From JACJYM01 sp965230495 (GTDB lineage: Bacteria; Bacteroidota; Bacteroidia; Chitinophagales; Saprospiraceae): a stretch of 64,000 bases of DNA. The stretch is from NCBI GenBank assembly GCA_965230495.1, contig OZ246004.1, positions 1 through 64,000 on the forward strand. Reading direction: 5' to 3'. Every line of letters starts with the position of its first letter. Position 1 is the stretch's first letter. The notes under the pieces were generated by a model, which was not told where the DNA came from, did not search any database, and saw nothing but the letters and a program-made list of their open reading frames with translations. The position numbers and the translations under genes were made by a program. Below, one piece after another: positions 48,522-58,236 of this stretch.

Positions 48522-50297
48522 TTAAAAGCTGCACTTTATTATATCCGAATCGAAGATCAAATGATATTCGTTATCTGTAATTGGTAAGACAATTCTTAAG
48601 CCAGCGAATGAGACACCTTCCATAGAAAGTGGATACTCATTTACCTCATTATTGCGATAAACGGTTAATCCTAAGTTGCGGTGATAACTCCAAACACTTT
48701 GATCAGAGGCGGGTATTGGATAGTAACTTAGATGGGAGGTTTTATTTTCATTTTTACGAATGAAGGACAATTTATTTCCATCATAGCTAATGAAATCTCC
48801 TTTTTGAGAAACGATAATCGAAGTACTGTCGTGCCTAAATACATCACGAATACGCCCCAGTTTATGACCATCTACGGATGTCAGTTTTTTCCAAATTCCA
48901 TTCCCACTATATATAGATAGAATATCTCCTCTTTTTGGATTTAGAAATGCTAGCTCTCCTGTGTGAAGGTCAAATATTTTTACTTTTTGAAGTGACTCCC
49001 ATCCTAAATAATGATCGTTGTTACTTACCTCTTTCGTTTGACCATCTAGTAAGGTATACATTTTGTTTCCATCAATAAAAACCCATTCTTCTCCAATTTT
49101 TCCAAATGAACTCAGCTCATTCGAGGGATGTACCAAAGATTCAGTACCAGATTGCCATCTCTTTAATCCTTCGTCATCACTAAAATAAGATGCTTCATAA
49201 TTTTTGATGTCCACTAGTTTTTTCTCCGGCAGGTTACTTTTAAAAACCTCACCATTGGCAACAGCCATATAACCTTCGATTGATTTTTCTTGGGTTAAGA
49301 TTTTATCTCCTGCCTGAAAAGCATTCCGATACGCCGGAATTTTTAGTTTTTTGTCTAAATTGATTTTTGACCATTGATTACCATTAAATCGTAAGATCAC
49401 CTGCCCTTTCAATGTCATCCAAATATCATTGTTGGCACAACGGTACAGATGTTCCCCGAAATTTCCGGTTTTTAAATTTTCAGGTGGAATATAGTTTACC
49501 CAATTTCCCTGATCATTGTGGAAGGCATTGCCCCCATTGGAATAGAGCCAGAAGTCATTAATACTTTTGAAATGGGAGGTATAAAACTTAATACCATTAG
49601 CAATCTGCCTGCCTTTGATAAATGTGATCAGTTCGCCTCCTTTCAATTCGTAAATATCGCGATAGTCCACTATTATCTTATGACCATCTACGCAAGCAAC
49701 ATCTTGAATGTTTGTTTTCTTTTCAAGAGAATATTCTTTGATTATACCTTTTTCAATTAAGTAAACTTTACCATAACTACTGATAAGAATACTACCATCA
49801 TCTGCTATGTCAAAGTGTTTGAAATAGTAGTTTTCGTCCGATTCATTTAATGGAATTAATTCGTACGAATTATTAATGAAAACTCTAAAGACTCTGGTTT
49901 TAGTCAGACAGTAGATATTTCCTTTTTTGTCAGTCCCCAATTCCTTTGTGTCCAGTTTGGGATAGGCATTTCTATCTAAGATGGGTGTTATTTCTTTGTT
50001 GCTGGATATTCGAGCCAAAGAATTATTAGTCAATATCCAAGCTCCTCCTTGTCCATCTGGCAATGCATCAATGACTGTAGACGAAGAAATACCTTCAAGT
50101 AGCCTCATTTGATGTAGAATATTACCTTCCATATCGATCCATGTAAGTCCTGTTCCATATACTAACATTTGCCGATCATTCCACTGCATTACACCTCCGG
50201 ACCACTGTGTATAGTCAATACTTTCGAACTTTTGAGCTTTTAGTTGCTGATAGATAAGTAAAATCGATAAAATAATAATATGTTTTGTAAGGTTCAT
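48522..50297 (-). CDS. Secreted beta-propeller protein of unknown function
   Basis: 591 residues with signal peptide (MNLTKHIIILSILLIYQQLKA). The mature part has propeller-type blades of about 40-45 residues (for example GGAWILTNNSLARIS, GNIYCLTKTRVFRVF, GSILISSYGKVYLIE, NDIWMTLKGQVILRF, WSYHRNLGLTVYRNN), resembling the two-component-regulator propellers seen in the kinases at 55403-60987 but without any kinase part. No catalytic motif. Its ATG overlaps the stop of the preceding gene (atga), so the two are translated together. Confidence 0.7.
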   Translation of the reverse strand: MNLTKHIIILSILLIYQQLKAQKFESIDYTQWSGGVMQWNDRQMLVYGTGLTWIDMEGNILHQMRLLEGISSSTVIDALPDGQGGAWILTNNSLARISSNKEITPILDRNAYPKLDTKELGTDKKGNIYCLTKTRVFRVFINNSYELIPLNESDENYYFKHFDIADDGSILISSYGKVYLIEKGIIKEYSLEKKTNIQDVACVDGHKIIVDYRDIYELKGGELITFIKGRQIANGIKFYTSHFKSINDFWLYSNGGNAFHNDQGNWVNYIPPENLKTGNFGEHLYRCANNDIWMTLKGQVILRFNGNQWSKINLDKKLKIPAYRNAFQAGDKILTQEKSIEGYMAVANGEVFKSNLPEKKLVDIKNYEASYFSDDEGLKRWQSGTESLVHPSNELSSFGKIGEEWVFIDGNKMYTLLDGQTKEVSNNDHYLGWESLQKVKIFDLHTGELAFLNPKRGDILSIYSGNGIWKKLTSVDGHKLGRIRDVFRHDSTSIIVSQKGDFISYDGNKLSFIRKNENKTSHLSYYPIPASDQSVWSYHRNLGLTVYRNNEVNEYPLSMEGVSFAGLRIVLPITDNEYHLIFDSDIIKCSF

Positions 50298-51043
50298 CAG
50301 TAGATGATTTTATTGATAATATCCTTGAATTGTGATTTCAAAAAAGACTTTTTTTCATTCTCTTCTAAAATTTTCATTTTTTTAAATATGCCCGATATAT
50401 TATGACCGGATTGATCAAAATCTTTGATTAGTTTTTCTATGGAACCTTCATCTCTAGAGTTTTTATACAGGGCTTCAATGAAATTGATCTTGTTCAGAGC
50501 TGATATGTTAGTATCGTGTTTCGAAAATGCCAATAGTTCTTGTTGTTCTTTCTCTGGCAACTCACTTATGTCAATTTCATGAGTTGTAGTGATGGTAGGA
50601 CCTTCTACCCATTTAATTTCCTTCTTTGGTTGTTTTTGCCTCTCCTCTGCAGAAAGAAGTCTAAATCCTTCAGGCTCATCAGGAAACATTCTAATGGAAG
50701 TAAAGGAAATGGCTTCAGTTGTTTCTTTTTTTTTAGTTGTTCTAGGAGGTCTTGAAGGTTTTTCGGTAGGAGGGCTCTCAGAAATGATCTCCTCCACTAC
50801 TTTTTCAAGAGCTTCGTTTTCTTCCTTACTTCCACCGATCACTGATACCTTTGGAGCTGTGTCATACTTTTTTATTTCCCCAGAAGATTCTTCAAAATTC
50901 CTTTCTAAAACAGGCTTTTCTAGAAGTGCTTCTTCATATAATTCGTCGATGACTTCTTTGAAAAGATTATAGTCTTTATTTTGTGCATAGATGGACATCC
51001 AAGGGATTATGAGGAGTATTAACAAATATAGTTTGAGCGGCAT
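50297..51043 (-). CDS. Secreted low-complexity protein coupled to the propeller protein
   Basis: 248 residues with signal peptide (MPLKLYLLILLIIPWMSIYAQ). Mostly helical, strongly charged (Glu/Lys-rich), with a Pro/Thr/Lys-rich hinge (ESPPTEKPSRPPRTTKKKE, about 88-106) and a coiled C-terminal part ending in ISGIFKKMKILEENEKKSF. No known domain. The start overlap with the downstream propeller gene suggests that the products form a complex or act in one step; function unknown. Confidence 0.65.
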   Translation of the reverse strand: MPLKLYLLILLIIPWMSIYAQNKDYNLFKEVIDELYEEALLEKPVLERNFEESSGEIKKYDTAPKVSVIGGSKEENEALEKVVEEIISESPPTEKPSRPPRTTKKKETTEAISFTSIRMFPDEPEGFRLLSAEERQKQPKKEIKWVEGPTITTTHEIDISELPEKEQQELLAFSKHDTNISALNKINFIEALYKNSRDEGSIEKLIKDFDQSGHNISGIFKKMKILEENEKKSFLKSQFKDIINKIIY

Positions 51044-51072
51044 GTTAAGTTTTATTTTTATTGAATTTCAAC

Positions 51073-51080
51073 CAAATATA
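51073..51080 (-). promoter_or_regulatory. TAnnTTTG-type -7 box (tatatttg)
   Basis: Exact match on the minus strand, 29 nt upstream of the ATG at 51043. It lies in the 45-bp gap shared with the divergent WG-repeat gene. -33 element not found. Confidence 0.35.
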
Positions 51081-51088
51081 ATATTTAA

Positions 51089-53653
51089 ATGATCATTGCT
51101 AAAATTTATAAAAAAATCCTTCTACTGTGTTTATTGTCTTCTTTCATTTTACATGCAGAGGCTCAACTTATAGAGCCCGGATATGGAGTGGTAGAAGAAA
51201 TTGACGCCACATTGGTGCCTGTTAAAAGAGGAAACCTATATGGTTTTGTAGATCGTCAGAATCAAACTAAAATTCCTGCAGATTTTGAAAAAGTATCATT
51301 CTTTAACGAAAGAGGGTATGCCCATATTAATAAGTATGGACTTTTTGGTGTAATAGATAAGAGCGGAAAAGAGATAATCCCCCCTCTGTCTTCTGGTAAA
51401 GTTCAGTTAGAGGTATCTAAAAATAAAAACTTTAAACTAAAAAAAGGAACGGATTATGTTGATGAAGAGACGAGTATTGGATTTATTTCTAACTATAAGT
51501 CAAAGAAGTTTTGCTTTTACAAAGAATCGGGAGGTAACTTTAAAATTTTTGAAGGCAAACTAAATAAATCAACATTCGATTCTCAGATTTCTTACTTTTC
51601 TAAACTGGATGATGGGGGTAGGTTTTATCAACACTATGCCCGAATTGTTAATGATGATGGTAAAGTAAATTTTATAGACACTTTGCTAAATGTAGTATTT
51701 AATGAATATATCTTTGATGGTTTTCAACTGGATAAAGATCTATTTGCGGAGTATAATGAAAAAGGGTTGGTAAGAGTAATTGATAAAGATAGAGTAGGAT
51801 TGACTTCTTTTGATTTTAAGAAAATTACCCCATGTGGTGACAATAATCTATACATCGTTGAAGTAAAAGGCCCCAGTTACGGTAATATTTTTGGTCTAAT
51901 GAATGGTCAAGGGAAACTACAAATTGATACCATTTATTCCAGTATTACTTATTTGGGAAACAATTATTTTTTATTTGACGAAAATGGGAAAAAAGGTGTA
52001 ATGGACCAAAATGCCAATCGCTTAATCCATCCTAAATATTATGACATCAAATATTTCACAGAGGATAAATTTATTTGTAAAAGTGATGATGGGCTCTATA
52101 TAGTTAATAGTGAGGAAAAATCTTTACTGGGACCCTATGAGTCAATTACAAAACAAGGGCTAAGTAATTGTTTGGTGATTAAGGACACTGTGCAATATTC
52201 ATATGTGGATCAAAGCTTAAAAAAGCAATTTTCGAAAGAGAAAGAATTTCGAGTTTCGCAGGTCTTAGGAGAACACATAGTGATATACCAAGGCGGACTT
52301 AATCATCTTATGGATTTAAAAGGAAATGATGTTATAGGCAAACCATTAAAGAGCATAAAATCCACTTATTTGGATAAAATAATAATAACACAATCTGATT
52401 TGGGGTCAGGATTATATGACTTATCCGAGGATAAATGGATATACCCCGAAGGAGACTATCATATCTCATTGAAATCATTGGCATATCATGGGGAGGAATC
52501 TATCGTGCTTAATGGACAACAGAAAAAAATAACTATTAAAAAGTCTTTAAAAGACAAAACCATTGAAGAGAACAAAAGTTCTTATTCTGCTTCATATCGT
52601 AAGTCTAAAGATGGTCGTCAAACGATTGTTAACTTTCTAGGTGAAACCTATACTTTTCCAACGGAGGATAATTATAGGGTAGAGACAATGGATGATAAAC
52701 TCTATTATCAGAAGAAAGAGGGGAGGCACAAACTTTTATATAACACTGATCTTAAAAAAATTCTTCCAAAAGGATTTTATTTGAATAGAACCCATAAATT
52801 CGGAGACAAGCAATATTTTTCGGTATATAATGACAAGGAAGAAAGAGGAGTATGTGATTTCAATGGTAACTGGATGATAAAACCCTTAGCTTGTAGAAAA
52901 ATAAATTTTTATCAAGATTATTTTATTGGAATTCCTTTACCAGATGGAGATAGAATATATGATGACAAATTTAAACAGATCACAGAAAAGAAATACAATA
53001 AGATATCAGCTAAAGGAGAGTTGATTCTTATGACTTATGGTGATGATAATCTATTGGATATTTATTCGAAGGGAAAATTGATTTCATCCGGTGAATTTGT
53101 TGATGTTGTGTCTACTAGGAGTAATGACTTCACAGCTCAGTTGAATCCTATGGACACATTAAGAACTGCACTGGTTAGAAATAATGGAGAATGGCTTATT
53201 GATTTACCTTTTTATGATATTATTCCTGTAGATTCGACATATGGCAGGTTTATTGTCAAAGACAGCCACGATTATGGTATTCTAAAGAAAGACAAAACGT
53301 TAGTTAAGGAAGTTAAATTTAAGGAGATAAGGTTTTTTCCGGAAGGGAATGTATTTGTTTGTCGTAAGCAAGATTATTACAATGATCTTCTAACATTGGA
53401 TAACGAATTGATTGTTAAAGATTTCGAAGGTTATGTGCAATTCAAACACCATAAGGAAGTCGGTTATTCTATTCAAGGTGAAAAAGAAACATTACTTTTT
53501 GACTTAAATGGAGAATTGATAAATAGTTTTCCAAAAGAATATGGATACTTGTCGCCTTCGAAAAATTTGTTTGATCAAGGCATAATACAATTTTCTGCAA
53601 ATGGAAGAGCAAAATTGTTTGTGGATATGAAATCGGGTATTAAATATGAATAG
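51089..53653 (+). CDS. Secreted WG-repeat protein
   Basis: 854 residues with signal peptide (to about HAEAQ26). Contains many WG-type repeats with the pattern YGFVDRQNQTKIPADFEKVS, FGVIDKSGKEIIPP, FGLMNGQGKLQID, KGVMDQNANRLIHPKYYDI, GVCDFNGNWMIKP and GILKKDKTLVKEVKFKEI, spread over the full length. WG repeats are beta-hairpin modules that occur in exported or surface proteins and likely bind ligands; no enzyme activity is known for them. Divergent from the 51043 gene, sharing a 45-bp intergenic region. Confidence 0.85.
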   Translation: MIIAKIYKKILLLCLLSSFILHAEAQLIEPGYGVVEEIDATLVPVKRGNLYGFVDRQNQTKIPADFEKVSFFNERGYAHINKYGLFGVIDKSGKEIIPPLSSGKVQLEVSKNKNFKLKKGTDYVDEETSIGFISNYKSKKFCFYKESGGNFKIFEGKLNKSTFDSQISYFSKLDDGGRFYQHYARIVNDDGKVNFIDTLLNVVFNEYIFDGFQLDKDLFAEYNEKGLVRVIDKDRVGLTSFDFKKITPCGDNNLYIVEVKGPSYGNIFGLMNGQGKLQIDTIYSSITYLGNNYFLFDENGKKGVMDQNANRLIHPKYYDIKYFTEDKFICKSDDGLYIVNSEEKSLLGPYESITKQGLSNCLVIKDTVQYSYVDQSLKKQFSKEKEFRVSQVLGEHIVIYQGGLNHLMDLKGNDVIGKPLKSIKSTYLDKIIITQSDLGSGLYDLSEDKWIYPEGDYHISLKSLAYHGEESIVLNGQQKKITIKKSLKDKTIEENKSSYSASYRKSKDGRQTIVNFLGETYTFPTEDNYRVETMDDKLYYQKKEGRHKLLYNTDLKKILPKGFYLNRTHKFGDKQYFSVYNDKEERGVCDFNGNWMIKPLACRKINFYQDYFIGIPLPDGDRIYDDKFKQITEKKYNKISAKGELILMTYGDDNLLDIYSKGKLISSGEFVDVVSTRSNDFTAQLNPMDTLRTALVRNNGEWLIDLPFYDIIPVDSTYGRFIVKDSHDYGILKKDKTLVKEVKFKEIRFFPEGNVFVCRKQDYYNDLLTLDNELIVKDFEGYVQFKHHKEVGYSIQGEKETLLFDLNGELINSFPKEYGYLSPSKNLFDQGIIQFSANGRAKLFVDMKSGIKYE

Positions 53654-53710
53654 ATATACTTGGCAATAAGCCAATAAAATAATTAGATTAATTTTATTTA
53701 GGAAAAGCCT

Positions 53711-54580
53711 ATGAAGGAAGACATGGATATTAAAGAGCATATTCTTGTTCACGAAACAGATATAAAACAAAGACTTTCGGACTACCTGCCCGGTAAATTT
53801 GAATCCATAGTATCGAAAAAGGGAATTAAAAAAGCCATTGAAAAAGGATTGGTACGAATCAATGGCAGGATGGGAACAACAGGACTCTATGTTAGAGGAG
53901 GAGAGAAGATCGAATTATTGCGAGAACAAAGGATGAAGCCAAAGGCAAATCTTAAACTGGAAGTTTTGTATGAAGATGATTATCTGGCGGTGATCAATAA
54001 GCCAGCAGGAGTAGTGGTGAGTGGCAACAAAAGAACAAGTATTGAGAATGCTCTTCAAGGTAATCTCAAGAATAGTAATCAGAAGGATGGATTAGAATAT
54101 CCTGAACCTGTTCATCGTTTGGATTATCCAACAAGTGGCCTATTACTAATTGGAAAGACTAGCGGTGCAGTAACAAGACTGAACAAGTTGTTCGAAGGGA
54201 AGGAAATTGAAAAAGTATATCATGCAGTTACTATTGGTAGTATGTCAACTACAAAAGGAAAAATAGAAACTTCAATTAAAGGAAAGGTAGCAGAGACTCA
54301 TTTTGAAATATTGCAAACGGTAAAATCTGACAAATACGAATGCTTAAATTTAGTGAGACTAAAGCCTGTAACAGGTAGACGACATCAGATAAGAATTCAT
54401 ATGGCCGAGATAGGAAACCCTATTCTGGGTGATAAGCAATACGGTAAGGAAGGATTTATTTTAAGAGGAAATGGACTATATCTACATGCCACTTCCATTT
54501 TATTCCAACATCCATATATTAATAAGGAAATAACTGTTGAAAAAGACTTACCAAAAAAAATTAAGAGAATTTTTGCTTAA
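53711..54580 (+). CDS. RluA-family pseudouridine synthase with S4 domain
   Basis: 289 residues. Isomerises specific uridines to pseudouridine in rRNA or tRNA. Seen: an N-terminal S4 RNA-binding domain (about 17-75, KKAIEKGLVRINGRMGTTGLYVRGGEKIEL), then the catalytic domain with LAVINKPAGVVVSG, HRLDYPTSGLLL with catalytic Asp138, GRRHQIRIHMAEIGNPILGDKQYG and a C-terminal LYLHATSILF motif. RluA subgroup is clear, the target base is not. A second ATG four codons downstream (53723) is a possible start. Confidence 0.92.
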   Translation: MKEDMDIKEHILVHETDIKQRLSDYLPGKFESIVSKKGIKKAIEKGLVRINGRMGTTGLYVRGGEKIELLREQRMKPKANLKLEVLYEDDYLAVINKPAGVVVSGNKRTSIENALQGNLKNSNQKDGLEYPEPVHRLDYPTSGLLLIGKTSGAVTRLNKLFEGKEIEKVYHAVTIGSMSTTKGKIETSIKGKVAETHFEILQTVKSDKYECLNLVRLKPVTGRRHQIRIHMAEIGNPILGDKQYGKEGFILRGNGLYLHATSILFQHPYINKEITVEKDLPKKIKRIFA

Positions 54581-54592
54581 GTACTTTTCTTC

Positions 54593-55339
54593 TTAATTGT
54601 ATGCCAGAGCAAATTGCAATAGGGATTTTCTTCTTCGATCAGAGGTCTTAATCTTTTCGCCATTGCGAAGGACAATTATGGGATATCTGCCCCTTATGAT
54701 CTTCTTTATCATCATTTTTTGCAGAATATCTTTTTTATTAACTCGAATAAACCTATTAGTAGGTGATAAAATTTCTTCGAAATACTTTAATGATTTTGTA
54801 GATAACACATTACCATTTTTTGTTAAGAATAAGGAATAATTTCCCTGAGCTTCGATTCTTATAATATCATCAAAAAAGATCACTTCATATCCATCAACGG
54901 TAGAAATAGAGATGCATTTATTTTGAGATTCAAGTACTTTTTTAAGACTCTTGTAGGATATGTCTTTTTCTTTAACTTTCCTCATTTTGTCGATTGCCCC
55001 TTCCAATTCTACTTTGTCAATTGGTTTAACTAAATAATCTAGGGCAGATAACCTTAGAGCCTGAAGAGCATACTCTTCAAACCCAGTGGTGAAGATCACT
55101 TTGAAATCAGGTTCAGCAAAAAAATCAAATAATTCAAAGCCAGAAGATTCTGTTAGTTCAATGTCCAAAAAGACAATGTCGGGATTATATTTATTAATTA
55201 ACTTAACACCATCACTAATGTTACTGGCTACGCCTTTATTATCTACTAAATGGTTCTCATCATTGAGAAGATGAATTAAATAATCTGAGCAATGAATATC
55301 ATCTTCGATAATAACGCTCTGTAAGTTCAATTTTATCAA
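54593..55339 (-). CDS. LytTR-family response regulator
   Basis: 248 residues. REC domain (about 7-125) with acidic pair ED (12-13), phospho-acceptor Asp59 (IVFLDIELTES), the conserved Thr in FTTGFEEYAL and Lys in LVKPID. A LytTR DNA-binding domain follows (about 140-245: DDIIRIEAQGNYSLFLTKNG ... RFIRVNKKDIL). It should be phosphorylated by one or both upstream kinases and bind direct repeats at target promoters. Last gene of the minus-strand signalling operon, 63 bp behind kinase 1, but with its own -7 box. Confidence 0.95.
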   Translation of the reverse strand: MIKLNLQSVIIEDDIHCSDYLIHLLNDENHLVDNKGVASNISDGVKLINKYNPDIVFLDIELTESSGFELFDFFAEPDFKVIFTTGFEEYALQALRLSALDYLVKPIDKVELEGAIDKMRKVKEKDISYKSLKKVLESQNKCISISTVDGYEVIFFDDIIRIEAQGNYSLFLTKNGNVLSTKSLKYFEEILSPTNRFIRVNKKDILQKMMIKKIIRGRYPIIVLRNGEKIKTSDRRRKSLLQFALAYN

Positions 55340-55379
55340 TTTGACTTGTCTTTTGGGTATTTACCATTACTAATATACG

Positions 55380-55387
55380 CAAATATA
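55380..55387 (-). promoter_or_regulatory. TAnnTTTG-type -7 box upstream of the response regulator
   Basis: Minus-strand tatatttg, 40 nt upstream of the ATG at 55339, in the gap between kinase 1 and the regulator. It might allow separate expression of the regulator. -33 element unclear and the surroundings are AT-rich, so chance is possible. Confidence 0.3.
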
Positions 55388-55402
55388 TATATATAATTTG
55401 TC

Positions 55403-58165
55403 TTATACGAGTAGGTTTATTATTGAGACTACTCCTTTTCCATTACTACGATTTTTCATATTAAATCCACCAGTTTTACCATTAAATATAGCAATGCTCT
55501 CTTCAATTATGTCCAATGAGGATTTTCTTGAGAGTGTCTTCTCCATATCATCTTTCAACCCAATACCATTGTCCTTAACAGTAATAACTAATAGATCTTC
55601 ATGGAGATTTAGATTCATTGAGATTACTAAATGAGGGCTCTTTCGATTATATTTAATAGAGTTTTCGATAATTGGTTGGATCAACATTACTGGAATTTCG
55701 ACTTCTGTGATTTCATTTTTGATATTTTCGTTCATTTCAATTTTTAATCTGATGGAGTTAGGGTTTCTTAGCGATTCTAGATTAACATACGATTTAATAA
55801 AGTCAATTTCATCTTCAATAGAGACAGTATTCTTAGTAGAGTATTTATATAGAACTTTTAAAAAATTATTAAATACTAATAATATATCTTCAGCCTTTTT
55901 TCGATTACCCTGTGAAAGTTCCTTACTAACAAACGCCAGGTAATTTCCAATAAGATGAGGACTCAGACTTAATTTTTTATCTTTTAAGTTCAACTTTCGG
56001 ATAGTTGATTCCAAATGATCTATATTTTTGGAGTATTCCTTTTTCGATTTTATTTTAAAAATATAGTACCAAACAGAAGCTATCATTGCTAATAGTAGAA
56101 CAATACCAAAATAAAATCTAAGGCTTCTGACATGTTGAAATTCAATTTCTATTTTTTCAGTATTGTTGGGGTCAAAGAAAAGGTGAGAATATGATATTTC
56201 GAAAGAATGAGTACCAGATTTAAGGTTCTTAAAGGTAAGATTTTTATTGGTGGAATATTTTATTGAATCTGTTCCGAATCTGTAGTAAAATCCTTTTGTT
56301 TGAATATCTAAGTCAAGTTTGATTTGTACTTCAATGGAAGGGTCAGACCCTTTTAGAGTGATCTCTTTATCAGTATTGTAGATGGAATCAGAATAAACAA
56401 TTTTGTCAATGGAAACCTTACGTTGGTTGTTTTTGAGCCATTTGTTTTTTGGAATTACGAAAACACTTATCTGGTCTGATATATATAGTTTATCTTCAAA
56501 AATAGCAAAATCACCCACAGCATTTTTGAAAAAATCCCTATCGATATGAAATAAAGAATCTTGTCTTTCATTGTAAATAATGAGTGTATTGTCAACTAGA
56601 AATATTTGATAATTGGGAAAACTCTTTTGTTGTGTAACAATCTCTGGAGCGATAAAGTATTTTTTAAAGAATTTCGATTTCGGCTGCTTTATTGCTTTAT
56701 TTAAGAAGTTTTCAGGAGATAAGGTATTACTTTCAAAAGTATTGTAGTTTGCCAAAATGGAATCAGCCTCAAAATAATAGATGCTGTCATTTGCCTGAAC
56801 AAATACACTATCATTGATCAGGGAAAGTTTTAACAATCCATACGGGGGAAACTCTTTGGAATATCCAGGTGGTTGATTCTCCAATAAATTGGAAAGTGAG
56901 TAGACTTCAATGTAATTGTTGTTGGTCGTATATAGATTATTGTTTTTAGTTGTGGAATTCTTGTAGTAACCGTATTTATTTTCACTTATGAGTTCAAAGT
57001 TTTTATCAAGTATAAAAAACTGGAAAGATGTGGATACTATTAAATATTCTTCAAGAATGAATAAATCCGTAATAGCATTTGGAGCCTCAAATCTTTTAAT
57101 AAATTGATCATTTACTAACTCAAACAATTCGCCATCAGAATTGAAGAAAACCATTTTTTTATTCGGAACAACTCTTATCCCAATATTGTTAAAATCGATG
57201 TCTGATTCATTTCTTATTAGTTCAATTTCTTCAAGATATTCATACTTAACTAATTTGGAATTGTTGGTGCAAAACCAAAGGGTTCTTTGTGCTTTTGGAT
57301 CTTCATAGATATGATTTATTTCATCTGTGGCAAGAAAGTCGAATGGATCCTCATTACTTAATAGCAGTTCGAGGTTTTTATGTTTAGTAACCCCCAACAA
57401 AAAGTTTTTAGTTTTATAGACCCTATGATGGTTATACTTGGTTGGTGTTGTTTTATGGATGGTTAAGCTTGAATCGATGTGCAGGATCCCATTGTTTTTG
57501 TCGATCAAATGAATGGAATCATTGTGAATAGAGAAGTGTCTGGTGCATACAAATCTACCTTGCAAATAGTTATGACTATCTGTGTCAAAATCGTATTTAA
57601 TCAACTTATCAGGGTTGCAGAAATAGATGGAGTTTCCGATCTTCCCAAGATTATACCGTACTTTCAATTGTGATAGATATGAAGAGTCGGAGATTTCATT
57701 GACTGTTATTTCTTCAGAATAATCTACTACGTAAATTTCATTTGCTTTGATTGAGTCGTTCGCTTCAAAGGACGTAGTTATCAAGAATTTATCATAAAAA
57801 CAGAAGTCATAGACTTTTTTATTGACAGCAGTATTAATAAGATTTAATTTATGGTTCTTTATATAGGCTAATTGTCCATTATAATTACAAACCCAAATTA
57901 TATTGTTATTATCCTTTTTTACATAAATGATAAAGGGGTCATTCAGTTTGGAACAATCAATTTTTTGAAACCTGTAGTCATCAAAGAAGAAAAGGCCATT
58001 ATCCGTTCCGATCCATTTGTTACCCGCACTGTCCACTTCGATTTGATATATTTCTTGAGCTTCTAACCCGTCTTTGTTGTCATAGATAGTAAACTTGCCA
58101 AGTGATTGGCATTGACAAACTATTGAAAATGAAATCCATATGCCTAAAACATAAATATGTCTCAT
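55403..58165 (-). CDS. Propeller-sensor LytS-like histidine kinase (copy 1)
   Basis: 920 residues. Signal peptide, then a large periplasmic part with two-component-regulator propeller blades (about 20-590; for example DSAGNKWIGTDNGLFFFDD near 47) and a Y_Y_Y-like Ig domain (about 590-675: VQIKLDLDIQTKGFYYRFG). One membrane helix (about 678-700), a short coiled coil, a His_kinase (LytS) domain with His737 in SPHLIGNYL, and an ATPase domain with N-box IENSIKYNR and G-box DNGIGL. The usual family motif is QxNPHFLFNxLN; here the residues after His are changed. Paralog of the neighbour upstream. Signal unknown; likely senses an extracellular ligand and phosphorylates the LytTR regulator. Confidence 0.9.
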   Translation of the reverse strand: MRHIYVLGIWISFSIVCQCQSLGKFTIYDNKDGLEAQEIYQIEVDSAGNKWIGTDNGLFFFDDYRFQKIDCSKLNDPFIIYVKKDNNNIIWVCNYNGQLAYIKNHKLNLINTAVNKKVYDFCFYDKFLITTSFEANDSIKANEIYVVDYSEEITVNEISDSSYLSQLKVRYNLGKIGNSIYFCNPDKLIKYDFDTDSHNYLQGRFVCTRHFSIHNDSIHLIDKNNGILHIDSSLTIHKTTPTKYNHHRVYKTKNFLLGVTKHKNLELLLSNEDPFDFLATDEINHIYEDPKAQRTLWFCTNNSKLVKYEYLEEIELIRNESDIDFNNIGIRVVPNKKMVFFNSDGELFELVNDQFIKRFEAPNAITDLFILEEYLIVSTSFQFFILDKNFELISENKYGYYKNSTTKNNNLYTTNNNYIEVYSLSNLLENQPPGYSKEFPPYGLLKLSLINDSVFVQANDSIYYFEADSILANYNTFESNTLSPENFLNKAIKQPKSKFFKKYFIAPEIVTQQKSFPNYQIFLVDNTLIIYNERQDSLFHIDRDFFKNAVGDFAIFEDKLYISDQISVFVIPKNKWLKNNQRKVSIDKIVYSDSIYNTDKEITLKGSDPSIEVQIKLDLDIQTKGFYYRFGTDSIKYSTNKNLTFKNLKSGTHSFEISYSHLFFDPNNTEKIEIEFQHVRSLRFYFGIVLLLAMIASVWYYIFKIKSKKEYSKNIDHLESTIRKLNLKDKKLSLSPHLIGNYLAFVSKELSQGNRKKAEDILLVFNNFLKVLYKYSTKNTVSIEDEIDFIKSYVNLESLRNPNSIRLKIEMNENIKNEITEVEIPVMLIQPIIENSIKYNRKSPHLVISMNLNLHEDLLVITVKDNGIGLKDDMEKTLSRKSSLDIIEESIAIFNGKTGGFNMKNRSNGKGVVSIINLLV

Positions 58166-58236
58166 TTCAATGTTTTAAACATAATATTTATTGAGAGGCA
58201 TGTAACCATTTAATCGTAAAATTAAGTTCTTAAGAA

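Noticed and set aside
50589..50972. 127-codon plus-strand ORF opposite the charged secreted protein
   Set aside because: Ser/Phe-rich antisense translation of a Glu/Lys-rich gene; the minus-strand gene has a signal peptide and overlaps its operon partner properly.
53660..53700. AT-rich inverted repeats between the WG-repeat and pseudouridine synthase genes
   Set aside because: Only a 5-bp ttggc/gccaa stem and an all-A/T hairpin; too weak to call a terminator.
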